Assembly (NCBI GenBank): GCA_964580675.1 | Contig: CAZOLI010000101.1 | Location: 1 to 5,764 of the forward strand | Source of the DNA: CAZOLI01 sp964580675 | Lineage (GTDB): Bacteria > Planctomycetota > MHYJ01 > CAYXQY01 | Length of the DNA: 5,764 bases | Direction: 5' to 3' | In this document: positions 1-5,574 of the stretch, one piece after another | Position numbering within the stretch: position 1 is the first letter of the stretch | How the letters are laid out: every line of letters starts with the position of its first letter | The notes under the pieces: generated by a model | The model's input: only the letters and a program-made list of their open reading frames with translations | What the model was told of the DNA's origin: nothing | Database searches by the model: none | Position numbers and translations under genes: made by a program

Positions 1-1
1 C

Positions 2-75
2 GGGCCCGTAGCTCAATTCGGCAGAGCAACGGACTCTTAATCCGTGAGTTGCAGGTTCAAATCCTGCCGGGCCCA
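2..75 (+). tRNA. tRNA-Lys (anticodon CTT)
   Basis: A full cloverleaf can be drawn by hand. The 7-bp acceptor stem GGGCCCG (2-8) pairs with CGGGCCC (68-74). The D arm is GCTC/GAGC (11-14, 24-27). The anticodon stem ACGGA/TCCGT (29-33, 41-45) encloses the loop CTCTTAA, which puts anticodon CTT at 36-38. The T arm GCAGG/CCTGC (51-55, 63-67) has loop TTCAAAT, and the discriminator base is A75. The anticodon reads AAG lysine codons. The 3' CCA is not encoded (the next bases are TTC), so it must be added by a nucleotidyltransferase. The gene is 74 nt and intact at the window edge; its promoter lies outside. Confidence 0.97.
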
Positions 76-250
76 TTCTCCATCCCTCCTTCTTTTTTTG
101 ACGGTTTCCCCCTTCCTGAAGATTGCCGGACTCTTTTTTTATTTGTTGAATACGTATCCGCTCCGGATGGGTAACCCGGGTCAGGGTTCCTGCTTTCCGT
201 TTCCCATTGAACTTTTGTTTGCCTGATTCGTTAATAACGATGGAATCAAC
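76..250. other. Intergenic region between tRNA-Lys and the first protein gene
   Basis: It is 175 bases long and pyrimidine-rich, with two T7 runs (93-99 and 134-140). Neither run has a convincing hairpin directly before it, so I do not call a terminator. Small hairpins are visible: ATCCG-CTC-CGGAT (156-168) and AACCC/GGGTT (173-177 with 184-188). No gene and no repeat of the tRNA 3' end is seen. Confidence 0.5.
207..235 (+). promoter_or_regulatory. Weak sigma70-like promoter candidate
   Basis: TTGAAC (207-212) and GTTAAT (230-235) are 17 bases apart, each matching 4 of 6 bases of the -35 and -10 consensus. A transcript would start near 242, leaving only about 9 bases before the ATG at 251 and about 50 before the in-frame ATG pair at 293/296. 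If the promoter is real it slightly favours the later start. Such matches occur by chance often. Confidence 0.22.
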
Positions 251-1570
251 ATGAAGTTCGCAGGAATACCAAAGAATGATGAAGTACCTGAAATGATGTC
301 GCCTGTAAAATTTACATACGCGAACGCTGGCCGGATGTTTCTCGCCGTTCTGTTTTCGGCTCTACTACACGGCATCACGGTTGGCGCTATTCATTCCGGC
401 GACACCTGGTTTCGATCCATCCCCGATAAGGAAAAATCAGAAAGCGTTATTAGGATGAGACCGACGCCCTCTTCTATTAACTCAAAAGTGCTTCCGGGAG
501 CGAACGAAAACCGGAAGTTACATCTGGTTTCCGGGGAGGACCGTTCCGGGAAAAAGGACTGGGAACCCCGGTTCCGCCGGGGGTTTCAGCGGACCATTGC
601 CCGGCGTATCCTCCGGGCACTTCGCTGGCTGAAACGGAATCAGAAACAGAACGGGGGCTGGGTGATTTACCGGAACCCCCTATCTGGATCGCCGTCCCGC
701 TCCGGCTCCGTAACAGCCACTGGGCTGGCCACGGTTGCATTTCTCGGGGCCGGTTACACGCCGGAAATGGAGCCCGGACGGGACCGGTTCGGATTTTCGT
801 CCACGGTGGCGAGGGCGCTGAAGTGGCTGATTCAGGAACAACGGAACGGAGGGGGATGGGCACGTCCTGCAGAAGAGCATGGCCGAATGGCCAATGGCGT
901 TGCCGCTCTTGCCCTGGCGGAAGCATACCAGCGCACAAATGCGTCCTTCCTTGAAACCCCGGCCCGGAAGGCCGTGGATCGGATTGTCCAGAGACAGCGT
1001 TCTCAGAGGAAGAGAACAGGGAAGAATCAGCCGGGGAGGCTTCAGGGACTGTACTGGGAGACGAACGCGTTGATTACGGCAACAAATTCCCCGCTTTCGG
1101 TGCCCGATGATGCGGTTCGGCGTGCTTTTCAGCGTCTGAAATCCCGACACGGTGATACGAAGGCGGATACACCCGTAATTATCAACCGGTTGATGGTTCA
1201 GGGTCCATCCGCACTGGACCAGGTCGAATCAACCTCCGTTACGGCTGTTGCCGGCAAATCAGGCACGTCTTCGAAACAGATATCGATTCCGTCGGACGCC
1301 GGGCCGTTTGATCTGTACGCCCGCACCCTGGCGTCGAAACTCGTTGCGGGCGTCAAACGAAATGAAACATCCATTTCCCGCTGGAAAGATTGGGTGCGGG
1401 CGATATCCCATCATCTGGGTGGGGCCCAGAATCATCACCTCGGTGATCCAAACGATGGGTCCTGGAGCGGAAACCGTTCTTCTTCGTCCTCCTTGCTGAA
1501 ACATCGGATTCCACGAACGACCCTGAACACCATTACAATGGAACTGCTTGTGGTAACCGGGGCGATATGA
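251..1570 (+). CDS. Membrane-anchored prenyltransferase/squalene-oxidase repeat protein
   Basis: This 439-residue protein has a basic cytoplasmic start, one hydrophobic segment (about residues 29-47) and a low-complexity linker (about 50-105). An alpha-barrel-type repeat domain follows. Two clear QW-like repeats end in QKQNGGW (131-137) and QEQRNGGGW (195-203). The next helix HGRMANGVAALALAEAY (210-226) fits the family, as do GLYWETNALITA (266-277), DLYARTLASKL (354-364), a W-x2-W pair (378/381), DPNDGSW (399-405) and TTLNTITMELLVV (423-435). The membrane segment SALLHGITVG carries the S-x3-H spacing of TonB. The family fold is shared with terpenoid cyclases, but stand-alone bacterial members like this are mostly uncharacterised, so no reaction is assigned. 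The third repeat looks degenerate (no GGW). The start is uncertain: only a weak GGA (242-244) precedes ATG 251, and ATGs at 293 and 296 also keep the whole membrane segment. It converges on the phosphatase gene, with 67 bases between stop codons. Confidence 0.8.
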   Translation: MKFAGIPKNDEVPEMMSPVKFTYANAGRMFLAVLFSALLHGITVGAIHSGDTWFRSIPDKEKSESVIRMRPTPSSINSKVLPGANENRKLHLVSGEDRSGKKDWEPRFRRGFQRTIARRILRALRWLKRNQKQNGGWVIYRNPLSGSPSRSGSVTATGLATVAFLGAGYTPEMEPGRDRFGFSSTVARALKWLIQEQRNGGGWARPAEEHGRMANGVAALALAEAYQRTNASFLETPARKAVDRIVQRQRSQRKRTGKNQPGRLQGLYWETNALITATNSPLSVPDDAVRRAFQRLKSRHGDTKADTPVIINRLMVQGPSALDQVESTSVTAVAGKSGTSSKQISIPSDAGPFDLYARTLASKLVAGVKRNETSISRWKDWVRAISHHLGGAQNHHLGDPNDGSWSGNRSSSSSLLKHRIPRTTLNTITMELLVVTGAI

Positions 1571-1580
1571 GATTGATTGC

Positions 1581-1610
1581 ACGGATCCTGGTTCGGGATC
1601 CTCGGTCCGT
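1581..1610. repeat. Inverted repeat between two convergent genes, possible weak terminator
   Basis: GGATCC (1583-1588) pairs with GGATCC (1596-1601) across a 7-base loop. ACGGA (1581-1585) can alternatively pair with TCCGT (1606-1610). The structure sits 10 bases past the stop of the left gene and 27 bases past the stop of the minus-strand phosphatase. There is no T-tract on either side, so it is not a classic intrinsic terminator, though it may stabilise 3' ends. Confidence 0.3.
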
Positions 1611-1637
1611 CGAGTGAGGATGAAGTAAGGAATCTGT

Positions 1638-2351
1638 TCAGCCGGAATCGCGTTCCTCAAATTTTATAAGCACAATCCCGACGTCGTCGCGCAGGTCGCC
1701 GCTTCGCAGACGCACGAGGTCGACAAAATCCGCCGCGGTAACGTCGCCGCCCTCGTTGTGTTTCTCGATGACGTCATCCGTGCCGGTGTATTTCCAGAAC
1801 CCGTCGGTGGCGGCCAGTATTGATTCCCCGTTGTGTTCGGCCTCGAAGGAGACGGGCCGTGCCTTTCCGGTTCCGGGCAGGGGTTTCCGATGCTGGTGTT
1901 TTGTAATGTGCTGCGTCTCCTCGTCCGTGAGTACCCGAAGTTCGGAGTCCCCGGCGGAGGCCCCCGAAATCCGATTCCGGGTCACCACGGCAACAAGGAT
2001 GGTGGATAGTCCCGTTTTGGGGTCTTCCTGAAGTTGACGGTCCATTTGTTGTACCCACTGTTCCCAGTAGAATTCCCCGGGTTCCTCGGGCAGGTCAATG
2101 GATTTGAACTGTTTTACGACATGGCCGGCCGCCGGGCTGCCTCCGGAACGCCCTCCTGCGCCGTCGGCCACGGCGATCAGAAACGGTTGCTCCGTGTTTC
2201 CTCCGTTGACGTTGAGCTCCCGATGCCGGACAAGCACCCGGTCCTCCGGGGCTCCGGCGTGTCCTTCCAGGGCCGTGCTGTACTGAGCGTCGTTTTTTGC
2301 TTCTTTGCTCGTTTTCACAAATGTGGTTCGGTTTCGAATTGGAAGAGGCAA
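1638..2351 (-). CDS. PP2C-type (PPM family) serine/threonine protein phosphatase
   Basis: The 237-residue product is a single PPM phosphatase domain, a metal-dependent enzyme that removes phosphate from Ser/Thr. The expected motifs appear in order: GHAGAPEDRVLV (30-41, metal ligands E36/D37), AVADGAGGRSGG (60-71, D63), GLSTILVAVV (114-123), ASAGDSELRVL (131-141), AATDGFWKY (180-188, D183) and RDDVGIVLIKF (221-231, D222/D223). All usual metal-binding acids are therefore present. The GH...G.PED form of the first motif resembles the PP2C_2-like subgroup rather than the R-x2-NED form. No membrane segment or sensory domain is seen, so it is probably cytoplasmic. No partner kinase lies in the window. 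There is no in-frame ATG before the domain. Candidate starts are TTG at 2351 (a GAG lies 11 bases before it) and GTG at codon 12; an in-frame stop lies just upstream. An ATG at 2373 lies in another frame (see findings). It is transcribed divergently from the nicotinate phosphoribosyltransferase gene. Confidence 0.9.
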   Translation of the reverse strand: MPLPIRNRTTFVKTSKEAKNDAQYSTALEGHAGAPEDRVLVRHRELNVNGGNTEQPFLIAVADGAGGRSGGSPAAGHVVKQFKSIDLPEEPGEFYWEQWVQQMDRQLQEDPKTGLSTILVAVVTRNRISGASAGDSELRVLTDEETQHITKHQHRKPLPGTGKARPVSFEAEHNGESILAATDGFWKYTGTDDVIEKHNEGGDVTAADFVDLVRLRSGDLRDDVGIVLIKFEERDSG

Positions 2352-2445
2352 TGGCCAGTGATCTCGATTTCATTTTTGAAAAAGGAAAAAGTAAAATAAA
2401 ACGAATTGGTCGAACCGAATTTTGTTTCATATTGATGCCACCATT
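2352..2445. promoter_or_regulatory. AT-rich divergent promoter region
   Basis: These 94 bases separate the divergent phosphatase and nicotinate phosphoribosyltransferase genes, so both promoters should be here. The stretch 2368-2433 is strongly A/T-rich and unlike the flanking coding DNA. For the plus strand, TTGGTC (2406-2411) and CATATT (2428-2433) form a weak -35/-10 pair with a 16-base spacer; that would place the transcript start within about 10 bases of ATG 2446. No operator palindrome is evident. Confidence 0.45.
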
Positions 2446-3609
2446 ATGACAGACCACAACGATCAACCATTTGATCTGGTAACCCCCGAACAGATTCTGA
2501 ACGGACGGGCGACGGATGCGTATTTTCTGCGGACGGAGGAAATTCTGGAGGCGGAGAATGAAAACCCGCACGTGGTGGCGGAAGTGGAAGAGGACGTGGA
2601 CGAATGGTACGTTCTGGCCGGACTGAAGGATCTGGCCGCACTTCTCGAGGGGAAAGACATAGATGTGTATGCGCGGCCGGAAGGATCCCTGTTCCGGGAC
2701 GGGCCCGTGTTGCGAATTGAAGGTCCCTACCTTGAGTTCTGCCGGTTCGAAACGTCGATTCTCGGGTTCATCACCAGGGCCAGCGGCGTGGCGACAAAGG
2801 CGATGCGGTCGAAGGCGGCCGCCGGAGAGAGGATCGTTCTCAGTTTTGGCACACGCCGGCAACACCCGGCCACCGCCGCGATGGTGGAACGATCCGCGCT
2901 GGTCGGTGGCATGGACGGGGTGTCCCACGTGGCTGGTGCTGAAACCATCGGGGCCGAGGCCGGGGGAACCATGCCGCACGCCCTCGTCATCTGTATGCGG
3001 GATCAGGTCCGGGCCTGGACGGCGTATGACCGCGTGCTTGATGAGGACATTCCGCGTGTCATGCTCTGTGACACCTACGACGACGAGAAATCGGAGTCCC
3101 TTGCGGCCGCCGAGGCCCTGGGGGAGGCCCTGGACGCGGTTCGGCTGGACACCACCTCCAGCAGACGGGGTAATTTACGCACGATTGCGGAAGAGGTCCG
3201 GTGGGAGTTGGACACGCGGGGGTTTGAGGACGTGGACATCTTCCTCAGCGGCGGCATCGACGCGGAGGCGATCACTGAACTGCGGGACGTGGCCGACGGC
3301 TTCGGCATCGGGGGGTACGTCGCCAATTCGGATCCCGTTGATTTTTCCCTGGACATTGTCGAGGTCGAGGGAGAACCCGCGGCCAAACGCGGCGAAAAGG
3401 GGTACGCCAAGCAGGTGTTTCGAAAAAACAGACAGGATGTTGTGGTGCCCGAAGGGGAAGAGGCCGGAGGCACACCTCAGTTGAAGAAAATCATTGAGAA
3501 AGGGGAGGTTGTTGAAGAGGATTTATCGTACGGCACCGCCCGGGAACACCTTCTGAATACCATTTCCGATTGGCCCGCCGATCAATTGCTCCCGTTTCGG
3601 AGCGAGTAA
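2446..3609 (+). CDS. pncB: Nicotinate phosphoribosyltransferase, archaeal/Thermoplasma-like type
   Basis: It is predicted to convert nicotinate and PRPP to nicotinate mononucleotide, the entry step of Preiss-Handler NAD salvage, in the cytoplasm. I choose ATG 2446 (387 residues). The frame stays open upstream to a TTG at 2422, but that adds only eight unlike residues. No strong Shine-Dalgarno is seen. Numbering from ATG 2446, landmarks are ATDAYFLRTE (22-31), GPVLRIEGPYLEF (86-98), LGFITRASGVAT (106-117), LSFGTRRQHP (132-141), AGGTMPHALV (172-181; H178 fits the phospho-histidine of the GT-x2-H motif), LCDTYDDE (207-214), RLDTTSSRRGN (233-243), SGGID (268-272) and GFGIGGYVANSDPVDF (285-300). 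The last 75 residues correspond to the C-terminal part of the family but contain no cysteine, whereas the Thermoplasma enzyme is described with a cysteine metal knuckle there. The wording closely recalls haloarchaeal homologues, and the protein is rich in Asp/Glu. The symbol denotes function; it is not a close relative of enterobacterial PncB. Confidence 0.9.
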   Translation: MTDHNDQPFDLVTPEQILNGRATDAYFLRTEEILEAENENPHVVAEVEEDVDEWYVLAGLKDLAALLEGKDIDVYARPEGSLFRDGPVLRIEGPYLEFCRFETSILGFITRASGVATKAMRSKAAAGERIVLSFGTRRQHPATAAMVERSALVGGMDGVSHVAGAETIGAEAGGTMPHALVICMRDQVRAWTAYDRVLDEDIPRVMLCDTYDDEKSESLAAAEALGEALDAVRLDTTSSRRGNLRTIAEEVRWELDTRGFEDVDIFLSGGIDAEAITELRDVADGFGIGGYVANSDPVDFSLDIVEVEGEPAAKRGEKGYAKQVFRKNRQDVVVPEGEEAGGTPQLKKIIEKGEVVEEDLSYGTAREHLLNTISDWPADQLLPFRSE

Positions 3610-3610
3610 A

Positions 3611-3657
3611 CCAAATTGGGGCAGACGGTATCCAATTCCAATTTGGGGTTTTAATTT
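3611..3657 (+). terminator. Candidate intrinsic terminator of the nicotinate phosphoribosyltransferase gene
   Basis: CCAAATTGG (3611-3619) is perfectly complementary to CCAATTTGG (3638-3646) across an 18-base loop. It is followed by GG and the T-rich stretch TTTTAATTT (3649-3657). It starts one base after the TAA. The A/T-rich stem and long loop make it weaker than the terminator at 5092-5124. Confidence 0.5.
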
Positions 3658-3962
3658 CATGGCCATTTCCTGAACACGGATTCTCACACCGGCTACTTTT
3701 TGTTCATTTACCGGGGAGTGGCTGTTCACTTTTTCCACCTGTTCCATGCCATCCGTTTCTCTGTCCCGTTTCTGTTTGGATTTGTTCTGGATGTGGGTTA
3801 AATAAAAGGGGATTTCATAAACCGTTCTCTGCCCCCGAAAAATGCAATAAATTGAATTGGAATATATTTACGCCTTTTGAAATACGGATGTTGCCCTGGA
3901 TCTGGAACAGGAGTTGCAAAAGTTTCGTGGAGTGCTGGTTTCTTTTTCTCAGATCTAACGCT
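3658..3962. other. Intergenic stretch without a recognisable gene
   Basis: About 300 bases. The frames that stay open here give compositionally odd, Cys/Phe/Trp-rich products with no recognisable motif. The section 3841-3870 is A/T-rich (TTGAAT at 3852, TATATT at 3863) and is the most likely place for the promoter of the outer-membrane gene. No correctly spaced -35/-10 pair could be fixed. No repeats or RNA gene were recognised. Confidence 0.45.
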
Positions 3963-3967
3963 GGTGA
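3963..3967 (+). promoter_or_regulatory. Ribosome binding site that fixes the start of the outer-membrane protein gene
   Basis: GGTGA matches the 3' half of the AAGGAGGTGA consensus and lies 5 bases before ATG 3973. That ATG begins a textbook signal peptide. The same frame stays open 96 bases upstream to a TTG (3877), but the extra residues are not signal-like, so 3973 is preferred. Confidence 0.5.
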
Positions 3968-3972
3968 CCGAC

Positions 3973-5007
3973 ATGATAAGGAGATTGGTGACTCTGCTCG
4001 TCGTTTTTTCGTTTTCCATGTTCTGTCTCCTGGCGGGAAGCGCCGTTCAGGCCGGGGAGCCGCGGGATGATGGTCAAATCGTGTCCAATGGCCTGAATCC
4101 AGAGCGAGTCCGGGAGGATCTGTCCCTTTCCGTTCCATCCGGATCCGGAAACCTGAGTCCGATGTTGCAGGAGGATGATGGTGGCCAAAAAAAGAAGGAA
4201 GGTGACGAACTGCCGCCCGTTCGGGTGATCGAGGAAGCCACGTCGTCGGACCAACCGGTCGGGCCGTACAATCAACCCGCCTGGACGGCCCAGCTTCACC
4301 GCTGGGGAACGACGCGCGCTTACGTGCTTCCGCCCGGAACCTACGAGGCCGAACTCTGGCACGAAGCATCGTACAACGAAGGAAGCAGTCCGGAACATGA
4401 GTTGCTTCAGGAGTTCATGGTTGGTTTGCCGAACCGATTTCAGCTGGATTTTTACACGGAACAGAAGAAGGAACCGGGGCAGGACAGTTTTCACTTCGCG
4501 GAAATCAAGACGGAGGTTCGGTGGGCCCTTGCGGACTGGGGGGAAATTCCGCTGAACCCAACGTTTTATGCGGAGTGGGAAACGGCCGCCAACGAAGATG
4601 CGGATGCGGTGGAATACAAGGTTCTCCTGGCGGATAACCTGGCACCCGGTCTTCACTGGGCCGGCAACCTGGTGTACGAACAATCCTACAGCGGTTCCAG
4701 AGAAACCGAAGTGGGTGTGACAACGGGCATAAGCAAAACCATTACGGACCTCAAGTTCAGCGTGGGGCTTGAGGCGGAGGCGTTTCGCAAAACGGAAAAG
4801 GGATCCCGGAGCGATCCGGAACACGAATTTCTCGTTGGTCCGAGCCTCGAGTACAAACCCACAAAAAACACGGCTCTTCGGTTTGCCCCTCTCGCCGGAC
4901 TGGGCGGACACTCCCCGGATCTCAAGACCTTCCTGATCTTCGGGGTGGAGTTCGGCGCCGGTGCCACGGAACGAATTGAGGGGCCCAAATCAACGGAATC
5001 ACGTTAA
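3973..5007 (+). CDS. Predicted outer-membrane beta-barrel protein of unknown function
   Basis: The product is 344 residues. Residues 1-27 form a Sec signal peptide: MIRR, a hydrophobic core, then VQA|GE as the likely signal peptidase I site. Residues 28-100 are a polar, proline- and acid-containing periplasmic or flexible segment. From about 101 to 329 the sequence alternates hydrophobic and polar residues in short strands separated by acidic turns, as in an outer-membrane barrel. Landmarks are TTRAYVLPPGTYEAELW (113-129), GLPNRFQLDFY (151-161), EVRWALADWGEIPLNP (181-196), EFLVGPSLEY (285-294) and FLIFGVEFG (320-328). The WALADWG/GLPNRFQL wording recalls a family of uncharacterised outer-membrane proteins that I remember from Verrucomicrobia- and Planctomycete-like genomes; I could not check this. 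The final strand is followed by a polar tail of about 16 residues, which is unusual because barrels often end on an aromatic. Function could be a porin or a structural role. It is a single gene with its own terminator. Confidence 0.8.
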   Translation: MIRRLVTLLVVFSFSMFCLLAGSAVQAGEPRDDGQIVSNGLNPERVREDLSLSVPSGSGNLSPMLQEDDGGQKKKEGDELPPVRVIEEATSSDQPVGPYNQPAWTAQLHRWGTTRAYVLPPGTYEAELWHEASYNEGSSPEHELLQEFMVGLPNRFQLDFYTEQKKEPGQDSFHFAEIKTEVRWALADWGEIPLNPTFYAEWETAANEDADAVEYKVLLADNLAPGLHWAGNLVYEQSYSGSRETEVGVTTGISKTITDLKFSVGLEAEAFRKTEKGSRSDPEHEFLVGPSLEYKPTKNTALRFAPLAGLGGHSPDLKTFLIFGVEFGAGATERIEGPKSTESR

Positions 5008-5050
5008 TCAAATTTTTCAGAGAAACAACATCACAATTCCGTTCAAACAT

Positions 5051-5089
5051 TGATCACATCCTGACTCCCCAATTCACGACGTGTGATCA
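5051..5089. repeat. Perfect 8-bp inverted repeat just before the terminator
   Basis: TGATCACA (5051-5058) is the exact reverse complement of TGTGATCA (5082-5089), with 23 bases between. It lies between the stop codon of the outer-membrane gene and the terminator hairpin, with one base between the two structures. It probably forms a second stem in the mRNA 3' end. Confidence 0.55.
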
Positions 5090-5091
5090 TG

Positions 5092-5124
5092 GGGGCCGGT
5101 TCGCCAGGGCCGGCCCCGTTTTTT
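5092..5124 (+). terminator. Strong intrinsic terminator of the outer-membrane protein gene
   Basis: GGGGCCGG (5092-5099) pairs with CCGGCCCC (5110-5117) around a 10-base loop. After one G come six T's (5119-5124). An 8-bp all-G/C stem plus a T-run is the classic Rho-independent form, 85 bases past the TAA at 5005-5007. Confidence 0.9.
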
Positions 5125-5238
5125 CTTGGACAGGGTCTTTATCCACATCTCCATCATATAAACTTATGGAATAACACCCGTTTCGCCCAGCGGTCTGTAA
5201 TCCCCGAAGCAGATATCTGAAACGTTGATGTTGTGTTT

Positions 5239-5352
5239 GTTGTAGTGGACGGAGGGCGACGACGTCGCCCGGAGTACACGTTTATTGTGAACTAAGGAGG
5301 GTCTCTTAATCTTAGAAAACGTGCACTTCGCTGGCGCTTCGTGCACTACAAC
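5239..5352. repeat. REP/BIME-like or miniature element, complete copy with 9-bp inverted ends
   Basis: The ends are GTTGTAGTG (5239-5247) and its exact reverse complement CACTACAAC (5344-5352), giving a 114-base unit. The left arm is a hairpin: GTGGAC (5245-5250) with GTACAC (5274-5279, one mismatch), a GGA/GGA internal loop, then GGGCGAC (5254-5260) with GTCGCCC (5264-5270) around loop GAC. The right arm, read on the minus strand, has the same frame: GTGCAC, GAA, the short core GCGCCAGC, GAA, GTGCAC, GTT. A roughly 38-base A/T-rich spacer separates the arms. Two opposed hairpins headed by GTAG are the layout of bacterial REP doublets (BIMEs), which RAYT transposases mobilise; no such gene is in the window. 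The homology with the next copy extends left to 5230. Confidence 0.75.
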
Positions 5353-5391
5353 AGAACCCGTTTCCCGACGCAAAACACTTGAACTTAAATT

Positions 5392-5506
5392 GTTGTGTTC
5401 GTTGTAGTGTACGCAGGACGGCAGCGCCGTCCGGAGTACACGTTGTTTTTTGGACGCCGGGCCAATCCTTTTTTCGAAAACGTTATCGTTTGCGCTCCGT
5501 GCTCGG
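5392..5506. repeat. Second copy of the REP/BIME-like element with decayed right arm
   Basis: The left arm matches the first copy in frame: GTTGTA (5401-5406), GTGTAC (5407-5412) with GTACAC (5436-5441, perfect), internal loop GCA/GGA, then GGACGGC (5416-5422) with GCCGTCC (5426-5432) around loop AGC. Its inner stem sequence differs from copy one, yet pairing is kept. The 18 bases before GTG (5392-5409) are 17/18 identical to 5230-5247. The right arm (about 5477-5506) aligns with 5317-5346 only after a 3-base gap and several substitutions, so it looks degenerate and has lost the ACTACAAC end. Confidence 0.7.
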
Positions 5507-5522
5507 GCAAGAACCCCCGAGC
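5501..5522. repeat. Hairpin GCTCGGG/CCCGAGC
   Basis: GCTCGGG (5501-5507) pairs perfectly with CCCGAGC (5516-5522) around an 8-base loop. It overlaps the decayed right end of the second element. It has no T-run and does not follow a gene, so it is more likely part of the repeat cluster than a terminator. Confidence 0.5.
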
Positions 5523-5546
5523 TACCCTCCTCAACGTTTCCCCTTC

Positions 5547-5574
5547 GTAGATCGGGCATTCCGGCCCGATCTAC
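5547..5574. repeat. REP-like hairpin of a second family, headed by GTAG
   Basis: GTAGATCGGGC (5547-5557) pairs perfectly over 11 bp with GCCCGATCTAC (5564-5574) around the 6-base loop ATTCCG. A GTAG-headed palindrome of about 28 bases is typical of REP sequences. It shares no inner sequence with the elements at 5239 and 5392, so it is a different repeat family within the same region. A plain-hairpin role in RNA is the alternative. Confidence 0.55.

Noticed and set aside
2..75. tRNA-Lys as the attachment site of an integrated element
   Set aside because: No second copy of the tRNA 3' end and no integrase gene occur in the window, and the following genes look chromosomal.
93..140. Terminator after the tRNA at either T7 run
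   Set aside because: No stable stem immediately precedes either T-run, so an intrinsic terminator is not supported.
2095..2979. A 294-codon minus-strand open frame across the divergent promoter
   Set aside because: It overlaps the phosphatase and nicotinate phosphoribosyltransferase genes in other frames, is rich in Arg/His/Pro, and runs through the AT-rich promoter region. Only its ATG at 2373 was kept as a possible start signal.
3955..4911. A 318-codon minus-strand open frame opposite the outer-membrane gene
   Set aside because: The plus frame has a signal peptide, a ribosome site, barrel periodicity and a terminator. The minus product is Arg/Phe/Pro-rich with no motif, as expected of a shadow frame.
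5051..5089. CRP-like operator (TGTGA/TCACA half-sites)
   Set aside because: The half-sites point the wrong way and are 23 bases apart; the site lies downstream of a gene and before its terminator.
5239..5352. Integron attC site
   Set aside because: The ends (GTTGTAG and CTACAAC) do not fit the GTTRRRY/RYYYAAC core rule, and there are no cassette genes between copies.
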